Below are positions 51,983 through 60,399 of a stretch of DNA of 64,000 nucleotides, piece after piece. The position numbers were made by a program, and so were the translations under genes. The notes below the pieces were generated by a model that saw only the letters and a program-made list of their open reading frames with translations, had not been told where the DNA came from and searched no databases. How positions within the stretch are numbered: the first letter of the stretch is position 1; every line of letters begins with the position of its first letter. The stretch is taken from the NCBI GenBank assembly GCA_019119895.1, contig DWWD01000026.1, positions 27,886-91,885 of the forward strand, read 5' to 3'. Source of the DNA: Candidatus Anaerostipes avistercoris. GTDB lineage: Bacteria > Bacillota > Clostridia > Lachnospirales > Lachnospiraceae.

Positions 51983-52459
51983 ATGAAACTACTATATGAG
52001 GCAAGTAATTTTACGATACAGGTGCACTGGGTCGTGCCGTTTGCGATTCTCGGATTCATCGGCCTGATGCTGCTGGTTTTTTCAAAAAAGCCGTTTTTTA
52101 AACTGTTGTCAGCCGTATGCCTGATTATATGTGCGGTCGCGGCGCTCAGATTTATTTTCGGATATATGCAGATCATTTATACTTATAAACAAGGAGACTA
52201 TAAGACAGTCGAAGGATATGTGGAAAACTTTGTTCCGGCTTCAGACGGCGGCGAGGACGATGAGGATATGGAAGAAGAAAGCTTCGATATCAAAGGCGTG
52301 CATTTTTCCTATGGAGACCGGTTTATCAAGAAATTCGGATATCATCTGCCATCCACCCAGGGCGGATATATCAAAGAGGATGGACAGTATCTGAAAATTG
52401 GCTACATTGAGACAGACAAAGGACATGTGATTGTCAGAATAGAAGAGAAACAGAAATAA
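51983..52459 (+). CDS. small membrane protein of unknown function
   Basis: A 158-residue protein with two membrane helices (about 15-34 and 43-67), then an acidic linker (GGEDDEDMEEESF) and a soluble beta-rich tail that faces one side of the membrane. ATG 51983 follows AAGGAGGGAG, and a long upstream extension in frame lacks such a site. It is 17 bases after the HisA gene and ends at a strong terminator. Confidence 0.7.
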   Translation: MKLLYEASNFTIQVHWVVPFAILGFIGLMLLVFSKKPFFKLLSAVCLIICAVAALRFIFGYMQIIYTYKQGDYKTVEGYVENFVPASDGGEDDEDMEEESFDIKGVHFSYGDRFIKKFGYHLPSTQGGYIKEDGQYLKIGYIETDKGHVIVRIEEKQK

Positions 52460-52473
52460 AGAAAAAGAACATA

Positions 52474-52510
52474 AAAAATCCTGCGTGCTTTCTATGGCAC
52501 GCAGGATTTT
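52474..52510. terminator. strong bidirectional terminator between convergent genes
   Basis: AAAATCCTGCGTGC pairs perfectly with GCACGCAGGATTTT around an 8-base loop. Confidence 0.9.
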
Positions 52511-52534
52511 GACTTTCCATAAGAAAATCCTTTG

Positions 52535-52993
52535 TTACTTGCGCAGATACTGTGCGCTTTTCTTTGCGAGTTTCGCGCGGAGCCCTTTTTTTTCTGGTTC
52601 CGGCGGAGCTACATTTCGTAAATTTTTGATCTTTGTAATATAGATGCCGCTGATCACTGCTTTGACTTCAGTCTTTACAGGAACGTCATCGAAAATCGCT
52701 TCGTCACACAGCAAAGGTGTGATTTTCGGTCCGATCTTTACTTTCACGATAGGAACCTTCGCCAATTTTGCCCGTTTCGGAATATTGTCAATGATCATTT
52801 TAGGAAAACCTGCATCTGTCATCTTCATTCGCTTCTTGTCAATGACCAGCATAGAAACGGTCTGCGCCATCTCATCTAACTGAGCACGCTGTTCTTCCTG
52901 TTTCTTCTGCATCTTGTTGCCCACGAAATACAGGACAGCAAAGACAATTGCAATGATTACAGCAATGATTAGTAGGACTATCCATATGTTCAT
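52535..52993 (-). CDS. single-pass membrane protein of unknown function
   Basis: A 152-residue protein with one N-terminal membrane helix (about 3-24), a Gln/Glu-rich helix (28-50), and a basic beta-rich domain of about 80 residues (KVPIVKVKIGPKITPLLCDEAIFDDVPVK). The C-terminal tail is very basic (KKGLRAKLAKKSAQ). It resembles conserved Lachnospiraceae proteins that I cannot name. It starts at an ATG after AGGAGGAG on the minus strand. Confidence 0.65.
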   Translation of the reverse strand: MNIWIVLLIIAVIIAIVFAVLYFVGNKMQKKQEEQRAQLDEMAQTVSMLVIDKKRMKMTDAGFPKMIIDNIPKRAKLAKVPIVKVKIGPKITPLLCDEAIFDDVPVKTEVKAVISGIYITKIKNLRNVAPPEPEKKGLRAKLAKKSAQYLRK

Positions 52994-53045
52994 GATATTT
53001 CTCCTCCTGTTACTTTTTGACTATCTGTTGTATTATAGCACTTTT

Positions 53046-53783
53046 TTACTCCGTTGTGTTATGTTTTTTACGCATTTCTATAATTTCTTCGCGAATGGTC
53101 GCGCCCAGATGTTTTTTCTGAAGTCGATCCAGCTGATCCGGATAAATCGGACTGCCGAAAGAAATATGAACGGTAGTCGGTTTGACTGTATATTTTCGGT
53201 TGTTTTCGAGAATATCAGCTGTGCCGGAAATTGCGATTGGAATGACAGGTACATTAGCCTTCAAAGCAGGACGAAGACTTCCTTCCTTAAATGCATGAGG
53301 TTCCGGATCCTGGCTTCTTGTGCCTTCTGGGAAAATCACCATAGAAAAGCCCTGTTTCAGATATTCAGTTCCCTGGTTCATTGTTTTAAGCCCTTCTTTA
53401 ATGTTCGTCCGGTCAAGAAACAGACAGTTGATAAATTCCATCCAATGCCGCAGACATGGAACTTTTGACATTTCCTTTTTGGCAAAAAAACCGACACCGG
53501 TAGGAGTGGCAATATAGCTGCATAAAATGTCATAATAGCTGCTGTGGTTTCCTACATACAAAACGGCGGTATCCGGAGGAATCTTCTCTTTTCCATCAAC
53601 GATGACCTTGACGCCGGCAAAGTGCAGGCAGATATGAAATGCGTTCATGACCATACGCTGTGCCATGGCAGAGCGCCGATGGGATTGGCCGGTCTTGTTC
53701 CAATGGTTAAACAATGGATACAATGGCGCTGTTAATGTAAGGAAAAAGAATAAATAGATGATATCGGCCAAAAAACGTATCAT
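53046..53783 (-). CDS. plsC: 1-acyl-sn-glycerol-3-phosphate acyltransferase
   Basis: A 245-residue membrane acyltransferase with the HX4D motif NHSSYYD (H80, D85) and FPEGTRS (151-157). It places the second acyl chain on lysophosphatidic acid. The start codon overlaps the pncB stop by four bases, so translation is coupled to NAD salvage. Confidence 0.92.
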   Translation of the reverse strand: MIRFLADIIYLFFFLTLTAPLYPLFNHWNKTGQSHRRSAMAQRMVMNAFHICLHFAGVKVIVDGKEKIPPDTAVLYVGNHSSYYDILCSYIATPTGVGFFAKKEMSKVPCLRHWMEFINCLFLDRTNIKEGLKTMNQGTEYLKQGFSMVIFPEGTRSQDPEPHAFKEGSLRPALKANVPVIPIAISGTADILENNRKYTVKPTTVHISFGSPIYPDQLDRLQKKHLGATIREEIIEMRKKHNTTE

Positions 53784-55252
53784 TTGTTTTCTCCCTTCTT
53801 ATGTTCATGTTTTTGATCAAGCAGCTGATTCTTCAGCTGATACAGCGGAAGTGACAGATCTACATAGACTTCCTGTGGATTCAGACGTCTGCGGCTCTCG
53901 TCCCATAAAGTATCCAGCTCTCTCTGGCAGCAGCTGCGAATGTCCATAACGGAAGGACTGTCGTAAACACATTTTCCTTTCAGGAAAATCGGAACAAGAA
54001 GTTTCCTCATTTTGTAAGTCCCGCCTTTTAATGTGGATTTTTTCCAGGTAGCGAGAGGGTCAAAAATGGTCAGATCTTCTGACGGATCATAAGATTCATC
54101 AGCCAGACAGATCAGATCGCCCCGTATCTTGCCGGTTTCAGAATCATACAGACGGTAAATGATTTTATCGCCCGGATTAGTGATCTTTGCCGGATTTTCA
54201 GAAATCTTGATTTTAGCGGTAAATTTTGTTTCACCGGTGCGGCGGGACGCTGCCAGTTTATAGACTCCGCCAAATGCAGGACAGTCGGCGGAAGTGATCA
54301 GTTTCGTACCGACGCCCCAGGAAGTGATCGGAGCCCCCTGATGAATCAGACTGGCAATGGTATGCTCATCCAGATCTCCGGATGCAGAGATAACCGCATC
54401 CTCAAAACCGGCCTCATCCAGCATGCGGCGTGCCTGTTTTGACAGATAAGCAAGATCTCCGCTGTCCAGACGGATTCCGTATTTGGCCGGGGTATGTCCG
54501 GCGTCTCTCAGTTCCTGGAAAACACGAATGGCATTGGGAACTCCGGAACGGAGTGTGTCATAAGTGTCCACTAAGAGAGTACATGTATCCGGATATAATT
54601 TTGCATAAGTGCGGAATGCTGTGTATTCGTCGTCAAAACTCATGATCCAGCTGTGGGCGTGAGTTCCAAGGACCGGAATATCAAACAGTTTGCCGGCCAG
54701 AACATTGGAAGTGCCGTCGCATCCACCGATCACGGCGGCTCTTGCGCCATAAGTTCCCGCATCAGGACCCTGAGCCCGGCGGAGACCAAATTCCATAACA
54801 CCGCTTCCGCCTGCGGCGTATACGACCCGGGATGCCTTTGTAGCGATCAGACTCTGATGATTGATGATATTCAGAAGCGCTGTCTCGATCAGCTGAGCTT
54901 CCATCATCGGCGCCTGTACTTTGACCAGCGGTTCCATCGGGAAGACGACCGTACCTTCGGGAATGGCGTAAATATCGCCGGTAAAATGATATCCGGCGAG
55001 ATATTCCAGAAAATCTTCATCAAATATATGAAGACCTCTCAGATAGTCGATATCTTCATAGGAAAAAGAGAGGTTCTTGATATAATCAATCATCTGCTCC
55101 AGACCGCATGTGATTGCGTAACTGCCCCCGGAAGGATTTTCCCGGTAAAATACGTCAAAAATTACTGTCTCGTCATTTTCAGATTTAAAATATCCCTGCA
55201 TCATGGTCAATTCATAAAGATCCGTCAGCAGAGTTAGTTGATTGATGTCCAT
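53780..55252 (-). CDS. pncB: nicotinate phosphoribosyltransferase
   Basis: A 490-residue enzyme for NAD salvage. Motifs are LTDLYELTMMQGYF at the start, MEFGLRRAQGPDAG, GTHAHSWIMSF, and RLDSGDLAYLSKQARRMLD. It converts nicotinate and PRPP to nicotinate mononucleotide. It starts at an ATG after AAAGGAG and is followed directly by plsC. Confidence 0.95.
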   Translation of the reverse strand: MDINQLTLLTDLYELTMMQGYFKSENDETVIFDVFYRENPSGGSYAITCGLEQMIDYIKNLSFSYEDIDYLRGLHIFDEDFLEYLAGYHFTGDIYAIPEGTVVFPMEPLVKVQAPMMEAQLIETALLNIINHQSLIATKASRVVYAAGGSGVMEFGLRRAQGPDAGTYGARAAVIGGCDGTSNVLAGKLFDIPVLGTHAHSWIMSFDDEYTAFRTYAKLYPDTCTLLVDTYDTLRSGVPNAIRVFQELRDAGHTPAKYGIRLDSGDLAYLSKQARRMLDEAGFEDAVISASGDLDEHTIASLIHQGAPITSWGVGTKLITSADCPAFGGVYKLAASRRTGETKFTAKIKISENPAKITNPGDKIIYRLYDSETGKIRGDLICLADESYDPSEDLTIFDPLATWKKSTLKGGTYKMRKLLVPIFLKGKCVYDSPSVMDIRSCCQRELDTLWDESRRRLNPQEVYVDLSLPLYQLKNQLLDQKHEHKKGENK

Positions 55253-55350
55253 GAAATACTCCTTTCATGCGATTTTGTGATTTTTTGAAAATAAATAAAA
55301 AATCACATATATCCATAGTATATCACAATTCGGCAGGAAGCAACAATCTT

Positions 55351-55608
55351 CTACAATTCATTTTCCACAACATTTTGGATTGCGTCAGCGGCTTCACATT
55401 CATCATTGCCGGAAATCCTGAAAATTATTTCATCGTTGCAGGAAACACTGGCACTCATGAGAGCGATAGGATTGGATGCATCATAGTCTTTTCCCTGAAA
55501 AGACATCGTGATACTGGATTCAAAATTTCTTGCAGTAGCGGCAAGATTTGCGCAAGGCCTTGCATGAAGTCCCTGAGCGGCCTTAACAATAAAAGAGCGT
55601 GTCTGCAT
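55351..55608 (-). CDS. HPr-like phosphocarrier protein without Ser46
   Basis: An 85-residue HPr-fold protein with the active His in GLHARPCANLA (H15). At the regulatory position 46, where Firmicutes HPr normally has a Ser phosphorylated by HPr kinase, it has Asn (DASNPIALMSASV). It should therefore carry PEP-derived phosphate but not take part in HPr-Ser-P/CcpA control. The ATG at 55608 with AAGGAGAA is used rather than an earlier in-frame ATG. No ptsI lies beside it. Confidence 0.85.
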   Translation of the reverse strand: MQTRSFIVKAAQGLHARPCANLAATARNFESSITMSFQGKDYDASNPIALMSASVSCNDEIIFRISGNDECEAADAIQNVVENEL

Positions 55609-55679
55609 AGGGAATTCTCCTTTCATATTTTTCTCCATTGTAACATAAAATAGTAAGACGGACAAAAGGAGGATTATGA

Positions 55680-56618
55680 ATGAAATACAAAATGACATAT
55701 ATATTTCTGGCGCTGTTTCTATTTTTTTCGATTCCGTATTTGATCACAGTATTTATAGCATCGAAAAACGAAGAAAAAGAGATTGACTTTGATGTCTATG
55801 ACAGCGGATATCAGATAGAGACAGAGGATGGAAAGGAAATTGATCTGGAATCTTACCTTTGGATGATTCTGCCGGAACAGATATCTCTGGATTATGAAGA
55901 TGAAACATTAAAAGCCCAGGCGGTGATTCTCAGGACGGATATCATAAGAAGGATGGGAAAGGGAAAGAAGATAAAAGAAGAAGAGCTTCCGTATGAAAGG
56001 ATATCGGATGAAAAGTTAAAAGAGGCCCTGGGAAGCAAAAAATATTCTCTGCGGGATCAGGCAAGGAAGCGGGCAGTCAGCGAAACGCTGGGCGAGACGA
56101 TGACATACAAAGATGATTACATAGAGCCGTATTTTCACGGACTCAGTGTGGGAACCACATTAAGCGGAGAGGAATGGTTCGGAGAAGGATATCCGTATCT
56201 GAAAGAAAAAGACAGTCTGGGAGACGTGGAATCCGGAGATTATATGACGGTGTCTGTGGTGACTTATGGAAAAATTCTGGAGAAATTAAAAGACGCCTAT
56301 CATACAGAAATAACCATCGATCAGCTGAAAGAATCTCTTTCGGTCAGCCAGGCTACAAAAAACGGTTATGTAAAAGAAGTGAAGGCCGGTGAGACGAAAA
56401 TCCCGGGGACGCTGTGGGCTCAATGGTTCTCTCTTGCTTCCAACAATTTTTATCTGGAGCCTTACGACGGGAAAATGCGGATGATCTGTCTGGGTCAGGG
56501 AAACGGACTGGGCATGAGTCAGTATGGAGCGGATCAGATGGCAAAGGAAGGCAGCGGCTATCAGGAGATTTTAAAATATTATTACACAGGTGTGAAAATC
56601 AAAGACATCCATGAATAA
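55680..56618 (+). CDS. spoIID: stage II sporulation protein D
   Basis: A 312-residue protein with an N-terminal membrane anchor (about 5-22), the SpoIID-type segment EQISLDYEDETLKAQAVILR, and the C-terminal motif GNGLGMSQYGADQMAKEG. It is a lytic transglycosylase that drives engulfment by trimming septal peptidoglycan in the mother cell. ATG 55680 follows AGGAGG. It comes directly before the spoIIQ-like gene. Confidence 0.93.
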   Translation: MKYKMTYIFLALFLFFSIPYLITVFIASKNEEKEIDFDVYDSGYQIETEDGKEIDLESYLWMILPEQISLDYEDETLKAQAVILRTDIIRRMGKGKKIKEEELPYERISDEKLKEALGSKKYSLRDQARKRAVSETLGETMTYKDDYIEPYFHGLSVGTTLSGEEWFGEGYPYLKEKDSLGDVESGDYMTVSVVTYGKILEKLKDAYHTEITIDQLKESLSVSQATKNGYVKEVKAGETKIPGTLWAQWFSLASNNFYLEPYDGKMRMICLGQGNGLGMSQYGADQMAKEGSGYQEILKYYYTGVKIKDIHE

Positions 56619-56658
56619 ACAGGGAAGAATCGGCAAAACTAAATTTGAGGTGATGATA

Positions 56659-57345
56659 ATGAGAAAGAACAACAGGCACGCCCCGTTTGCCATTCGAAAA
56701 TATTACGGGGTTATGATTATTGGTTTTGTCTTATTCCTTGGAGTCATGGCATATTACAGCGTCAGGTTCAAAGAAAAAAGGGAACTGGCCAGGCAGGAAG
56801 TGGAGCTGGAGCAGTCGGTGGATGTGGGAAACAGCGCGACACAGGCTTCCACAGAAACCGGAACTGCTACGGAAGCCACAGAAGCTTCTGAGGAGGAAGA
56901 GGCGGCGCAGACCATGGAACAGTCCGTCACATATGATGGAAAAACGAAGCTGACATGGCCGGTGACCGGGAATGTGCTCCTTCCTTACAGCACGGAAGCG
57001 ACCGTCTATTTTGAAACGCTGGATCAGTATCGCACGAATCCGGGAATCCTGATCGAAGCAAAGGAAAATACGTCTGTGAAGGCAGTCAAGCAGGCAAAGG
57101 TGACCGAAATCCGGAATACTGCGGAATATGGACAGACCGTCACCATGGATCTGGGAAGCGGATACACAGCGACTTACGGTCAGATGAAAGACCTGACAGT
57201 AAAAACGGGAGATACCGTTGAGAAAGGGCAGGTGATCGGAAAGGTTGCGGCGCCTACGAGCTACTATACATTAGAAGGTACGAATCTGTATTTTCAGCTG
57301 GAAAAAGATAAAAAGAGTGTTGACCCGGCAAAATATTTGGAATAA
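56659..57345 (+). CDS. SpoIIQ-like M23 family protein with degenerate active site
   Basis: A 228-residue protein with one N-terminal membrane helix (about 14-34), a Thr/Ala/Glu-rich linker (50-90) and a C-terminal LytM/M23 fold. The zinc-binding HxH of active M23 proteins is replaced by LYFQLEKD, and the first His site is also not evident. This fits SpoIIQ of many spore formers, which acts as a scaffold with SpoIIIAH. ATG 56659 follows GAGGTGAT. The spoIID-spoIIQ pair is standard in Clostridia. The protein could bind peptidoglycan without cutting it. Confidence 0.85.
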   Translation: MRKNNRHAPFAIRKYYGVMIIGFVLFLGVMAYYSVRFKEKRELARQEVELEQSVDVGNSATQASTETGTATEATEASEEEEAAQTMEQSVTYDGKTKLTWPVTGNVLLPYSTEATVYFETLDQYRTNPGILIEAKENTSVKAVKQAKVTEIRNTAEYGQTVTMDLGSGYTATYGQMKDLTVKTGDTVEKGQVIGKVAAPTSYYTLEGTNLYFQLEKDKKSVDPAKYLE

Positions 57346-57433
57346 CATTGGAACCAGAAACGGCAGTCTGCCGTATAATAAGAGAGGAAGCAAAAGACAA
57401 TAACAGCGGAGAAATCCTGCTGATGTAGAAGAA

Positions 57434-57457
57434 AGGCCGCCGAAAAGGCGGTTTTTT
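57434..57457 (+). terminator. terminator between spoIIQ and the GIY-YIG gene
   Basis: GCCGCC pairs with GGCGG around GAAAA and is followed by TTTTTTC. A further short palindrome (CGGCAG-TC-TGCCG) lies earlier at about 57360. Confidence 0.75.
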
Positions 57458-57481
57458 CTTCGAAGAAACGGAGAGCAGCAG

Positions 57482-57781
57482 ATGAAGAATTATACATATA
57501 TACTGGAATGCAGCGATGGAACACTGTATACGGGGTGGACCAATGACATCGGGAAACGGATCAAAAGCCACAGTTCTGGAAAAGGAGCCAAATACACAAG
57601 GAGCCGGCTGCCGGTGAAGCTGGTATATCAGGAAAGCTTCGCGACAAAACAGGAGGCAATGAAGCGAGAAGCGCAGATTAAGAAACTAACGAGAAAAAAG
57701 AAGCTTCTGCTGATTGAGAAATATCAGCAGAAGCGAAAAGGGTTTGCCGCAAATATGCAGGCAGGATGGCATAAGTTATAA
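57482..57781 (+). CDS. GIY-YIG nuclease-domain protein (YhbQ-like)
   Basis: A 99-residue protein starting [20 protein letters not shown], with the GIY-YIG-type strands and a conserved Glu in [13 protein letters not shown]. Family members are single-domain nucleases of uncertain role, possibly DNA repair. It stands alone, ending just before the convergent hemolysin III gene. Confidence 0.93.
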   Translation: MKNYTYILECSDGTLYTGWTNDIGKRIKSHSSGKGAKYTRSRLPVKLVYQESFATKQEAMKREAQIKKLTRKKKLLLIEKYQQKRKGFAANMQAGWHKL

Positions 57782-57784
57782 AAT

Positions 57785-58432
57785 TTAGATCTGGAACATG
57801 AGAATCATATGACATGCGCTGCCGCCCATGACGAATAAATGGAAAATCTCATGCAGGCCGAATTCTTTCCAGTGATTTTCAAACCACGGAATCTTCAGAG
57901 CATAGATTACACCGCCGGCTGTATAAATCAGCCCGCCGGCAAGCAGCCATGCAAAAGAGGTTCTGGACAAACTGTGGATGATCGGGGCAATGGCGACGAT
58001 ACAAAGCCAGCCCATTGCGATATACATAACAGATGAAACCCATTTCGGGCATCCGATCCAAAACATCTTAAACAGGATTCCAAGGATGGCGATGATCCAG
58101 ATGACAGTCAGCAGTCCGTATCCGACTCTGCCGCCCAGAACGATGGTGCAGATCGGTGTGTAAGAGCCGGCGATCAGAACGAAGATCATGGCGTGATCCA
58201 GTTTTTTCAGGATTTTGTTGATCCCTGGTGAAATATTAAAGGAATGATAGGCTGTGCTGGCTCCGTACAGACCGATCATACTGAGCGTGAATATGGTAAG
58301 GGAGACGATTCTGATATAGTCTCCGGTCATAAAACTCTTGATGATCAGCGGAACAGAAACAAGAGCTGCCAGGATCATTCCGATAAAATGTGTGATTGCG
58401 CTTCCAGGTTCTTTTAATTTATGATTTGACAT
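57785..58432 (-). CDS. hemolysin III / PAQR-family membrane protein
   Basis: A 215-residue seven-helix membrane protein with the family pattern EPGSAITHFIGMILAAL, YHSF and the final HEIFHLFVMGGSACH. It has metal-site type His residues. Family members affect membrane lipid state. It is convergent with the GIY-YIG gene, separated by three bases. The start lies after GAGGGAAT on the minus strand. Confidence 0.92.
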   Translation of the reverse strand: MSNHKLKEPGSAITHFIGMILAALVSVPLIIKSFMTGDYIRIVSLTIFTLSMIGLYGASTAYHSFNISPGINKILKKLDHAMIFVLIAGSYTPICTIVLGGRVGYGLLTVIWIIAILGILFKMFWIGCPKWVSSVMYIAMGWLCIVAIAPIIHSLSRTSFAWLLAGGLIYTAGGVIYALKIPWFENHWKEFGLHEIFHLFVMGGSACHMILMFQI

Positions 58433-58559
58433 AGGATTCCCTCCAATCCAAGAAGTTCTTAAGGAAATATTTAAAAGTTTTTAATAAAATAATAAGTAGT
58501 TTTAAAAACTACATTTAACTTTTTTATATACTACACCTGTTTGCGCAAGAATGCAAGGG

Positions 58560-58588
58560 TTTTCACAAAAAAATTTCTTTGTTATAAT
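58560..58588 (+). promoter_or_regulatory. promoter of the GntR gene
   Basis: TTTTCA (58560-58565) and TATAAT (58583-58588), spacer 17. Confidence 0.55.
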
Positions 58589-58608
58589 AAGGAAGCGGGA
58601 GGGAAAAG

Positions 58609-59304
58609 ATGAAGAAACAGAAAAAAGCTTATAAAATTGTAATCGATTATATAAAACAGCAGATTATGAACCAGGAACTGAAAATCGGGGAACTGCTCCC
58701 ACCGGAGCGTGATCTGTCAGAAAAACTGGGAGTCAGCCGGAATTCCGTTCGGGAAGCGCTTAAGATTCTGAGTGTCATCGGCGTGATTTCCAGCCGTCAG
58801 GGAGCTGGAAATTATGTATCTTGTGATTTTGAACATTATCTGGTAGATACTTTTTCTATGATGTTTGTTCTGGGGGAACTGGATTATGATCAGATCAATC
58901 AGATCAGAATTGGTCTGGAGATGCAGGCTTACGCGCTGGCAGTAAAATATGCGGACAATTCAGAGATTCTTCAAATGCAGGAATATGTGGACAGGCTGGA
59001 TCAAAGCCATAATGAAGAAGAAAATACCCTTTGGGATAAGAAGATACATTACGCGATTGCCAGAGCCTCCAGGAATATGCTGATACAGAATATTTTAAAT
59101 GCTCTTTCCGAAGTGATAGATGTATTTATTGAAGATATGCGCCGGGAAATCCTGCGCACAGAGGAAAGAAAAGAGATGCTGCAGGATTCTCACAAACGGA
59201 TGGTAGAGTGCCTGATAAAACGGGATGTAAAAAACGGACAGAAAGCCCTGATGCAGCATTTTGATATGATTGATCAGATCATTCACAGCGAAATGGAGAT
59301 TTAG
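58609..59304 (+). CDS. FadR-subfamily GntR regulator of lactate genes (LldR-like)
   Basis: A 231-residue regulator with an N-terminal GntR winged helix (GELLPPERDLSEKLGVSRNSVREALKILSVIGVI, residues 28-60) and an all-helical FCD ligand domain to the end. It is transcribed in the same direction as the etfB-etfA-lctD operon, 290 bases ahead of it, and two copies of an LldR-type palindrome lie before that operon. It is therefore predicted to repress that operon in the absence of lactate. Confidence 0.9.
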   Translation: MKKQKKAYKIVIDYIKQQIMNQELKIGELLPPERDLSEKLGVSRNSVREALKILSVIGVISSRQGAGNYVSCDFEHYLVDTFSMMFVLGELDYDQINQIRIGLEMQAYALAVKYADNSEILQMQEYVDRLDQSHNEEENTLWDKKIHYAIARASRNMLIQNILNALSEVIDVFIEDMRREILRTEERKEMLQDSHKRMVECLIKRDVKNGQKALMQHFDMIDQIIHSEMEI

Positions 59305-59313
59305 GATAAAGAT

Positions 59314-59386
59314 GAAAAGCCGGCAGAGTCTGCGGGAGCGCATGCTTCCTTTCAGGCAGACAGTATGGAAGTTACCGGCTTTTTTC
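59314..59386 (+). terminator. terminator of the GntR gene
   Basis: AAAAGCCGG pairs with CCGGCTTTTTT across about 50 bases that hold a smaller inner stem (CTGC/GCAG). Confidence 0.65.
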
Positions 59387-59447
59387 GTCTCTTTGTCAAA
59401 CATTGAGGTAAATTTTCCTAAAAAATAAAAAGAAATCAGAAAAACTA

Positions 59448-59501
59448 TAGACAAATGTGAACAAAAAATATATAATAAGGGCATAGATTGGTAGTACCAA
59501 T
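59448..59501 (+). promoter_or_regulatory. promoter and first operator of the lactate operon
   Basis: TAGACA at 59448-59453 and TATAAT at 59471-59476 are 17 bases apart. The palindrome ATTGGTA-G-TACCAAT at 59487-59501 lies on the expected start site. It has the FadR/LldR-type TGGT-x-x-x-ACCA form. Confidence 0.85.
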
Positions 59502-59541
59502 AAAGAACAGCCAGCGTGCAGCTTATTTTTTTACCACACGA

Positions 59542-59556
59542 ATTGGTAGTACCAAT
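59542..59556 (+). promoter_or_regulatory. second operator of the lactate operon
   Basis: An exact copy of ATTGGTAGTACCAAT, followed by AAAGAAC as in the first copy. The two centres are 55 bases apart, about five helical turns, suitable for cooperative binding or looping. Confidence 0.8.
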
Positions 59557-59597
59557 AAAGAACGAACAGAAAATAAGAAAAAACAGGAGGAGCGGTT

Positions 59598-60386
59598 ATG
59601 GATATTTTGGTATGCATCAAACAGGTACCGGCGTCAAACAAAGTAGAAGTTGATCCGGTAACCGGCGTACTGTTAAGAGACGGAGCGGATTCTAAGATGA
59701 ATCCTTATGATCTCTATGCGCTGGAAACGGCATTAAGAATTCGGGAACAGGAAGGAGGAACGGTAAGCGTTATCAGTATGGGACCCGGACAGGCGGAAGC
59801 AGTGATCAGAGAAGCGTTTGCCATGGGTGCAGACCGGGGCGCTCTGCTGTCAGACAGGAGATTTGGCGGAGCGGATGTACTGGCCACCAGCTATACCATT
59901 GCCCAGGGAATACGGAAAATGGGTGGTTTTGATTTGATTTTATGCGGAAAACAGACAACAGACGGAGATACTGCCCAGGTGGGATCTGAAGTGTCTGAAT
60001 GGCTGGAGATTCCAAGTGTATCCAATGTGAAGAAGATCGCGAAAATAGAGGCAGATGGAATTACGGTGGAAATGGATCTTCCAAATGAACTGGAAATTGC
60101 CAAAGTATCATACCCATGTCTTTTATCCGTAGACAAAGATATTTTCCAGCCGAGACTGCCTTCCTATGTAAAGAAGATGGAAACAAAAGACAGGGAAATC
60201 GAAGTCTATTCTTTGGATGATATGGAGGACCGGGATGAAACCCATTACGGATTAAACGGATCACCGACACAGGTGAAAAGAATTTTTCCTCCGGAAACCA
60301 ATGACCACAGAGAAGTGTGGAAAGATGACGGAGATATGATCGCGGACAAGTTATTCCATATGATGAAGGAAATGAAGTTTATTTAA
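59598..60386 (+). CDS. electron transfer flavoprotein, beta subunit (LctB/EtfB)
   Basis: A 262-residue ETF beta protein with MDILVCIKQVPASNKVEVDP, the DGDTAQVGSEV segment and the recognition loop LEIAKVSYPCLLSVDK. With EtfA and the FAD oxidase downstream it forms a lactate dehydrogenase complex. In Acetobacterium woodii the complex couples lactate oxidation with NAD to ferredoxin oxidation. The start is ATG 59598 after ACAGGAGGAG. Confidence 0.94.
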   Translation: MDILVCIKQVPASNKVEVDPVTGVLLRDGADSKMNPYDLYALETALRIREQEGGTVSVISMGPGQAEAVIREAFAMGADRGALLSDRRFGGADVLATSYTIAQGIRKMGGFDLILCGKQTTDGDTAQVGSEVSEWLEIPSVSNVKKIAKIEADGITVEMDLPNELEIAKVSYPCLLSVDKDIFQPRLPSYVKKMETKDREIEVYSLDDMEDRDETHYGLNGSPTQVKRIFPPETNDHREVWKDDGDMIADKLFHMMKEMKFI

Positions 60387-60399
60387 GGAGGAGAAGATA

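Noticed and set aside
59487..59556. Direct repeats before etfB as the start of a CRISPR or other repeat array
   Set aside because: There are only two copies, each a palindrome in a promoter next to a GntR gene, so operator sites explain them.
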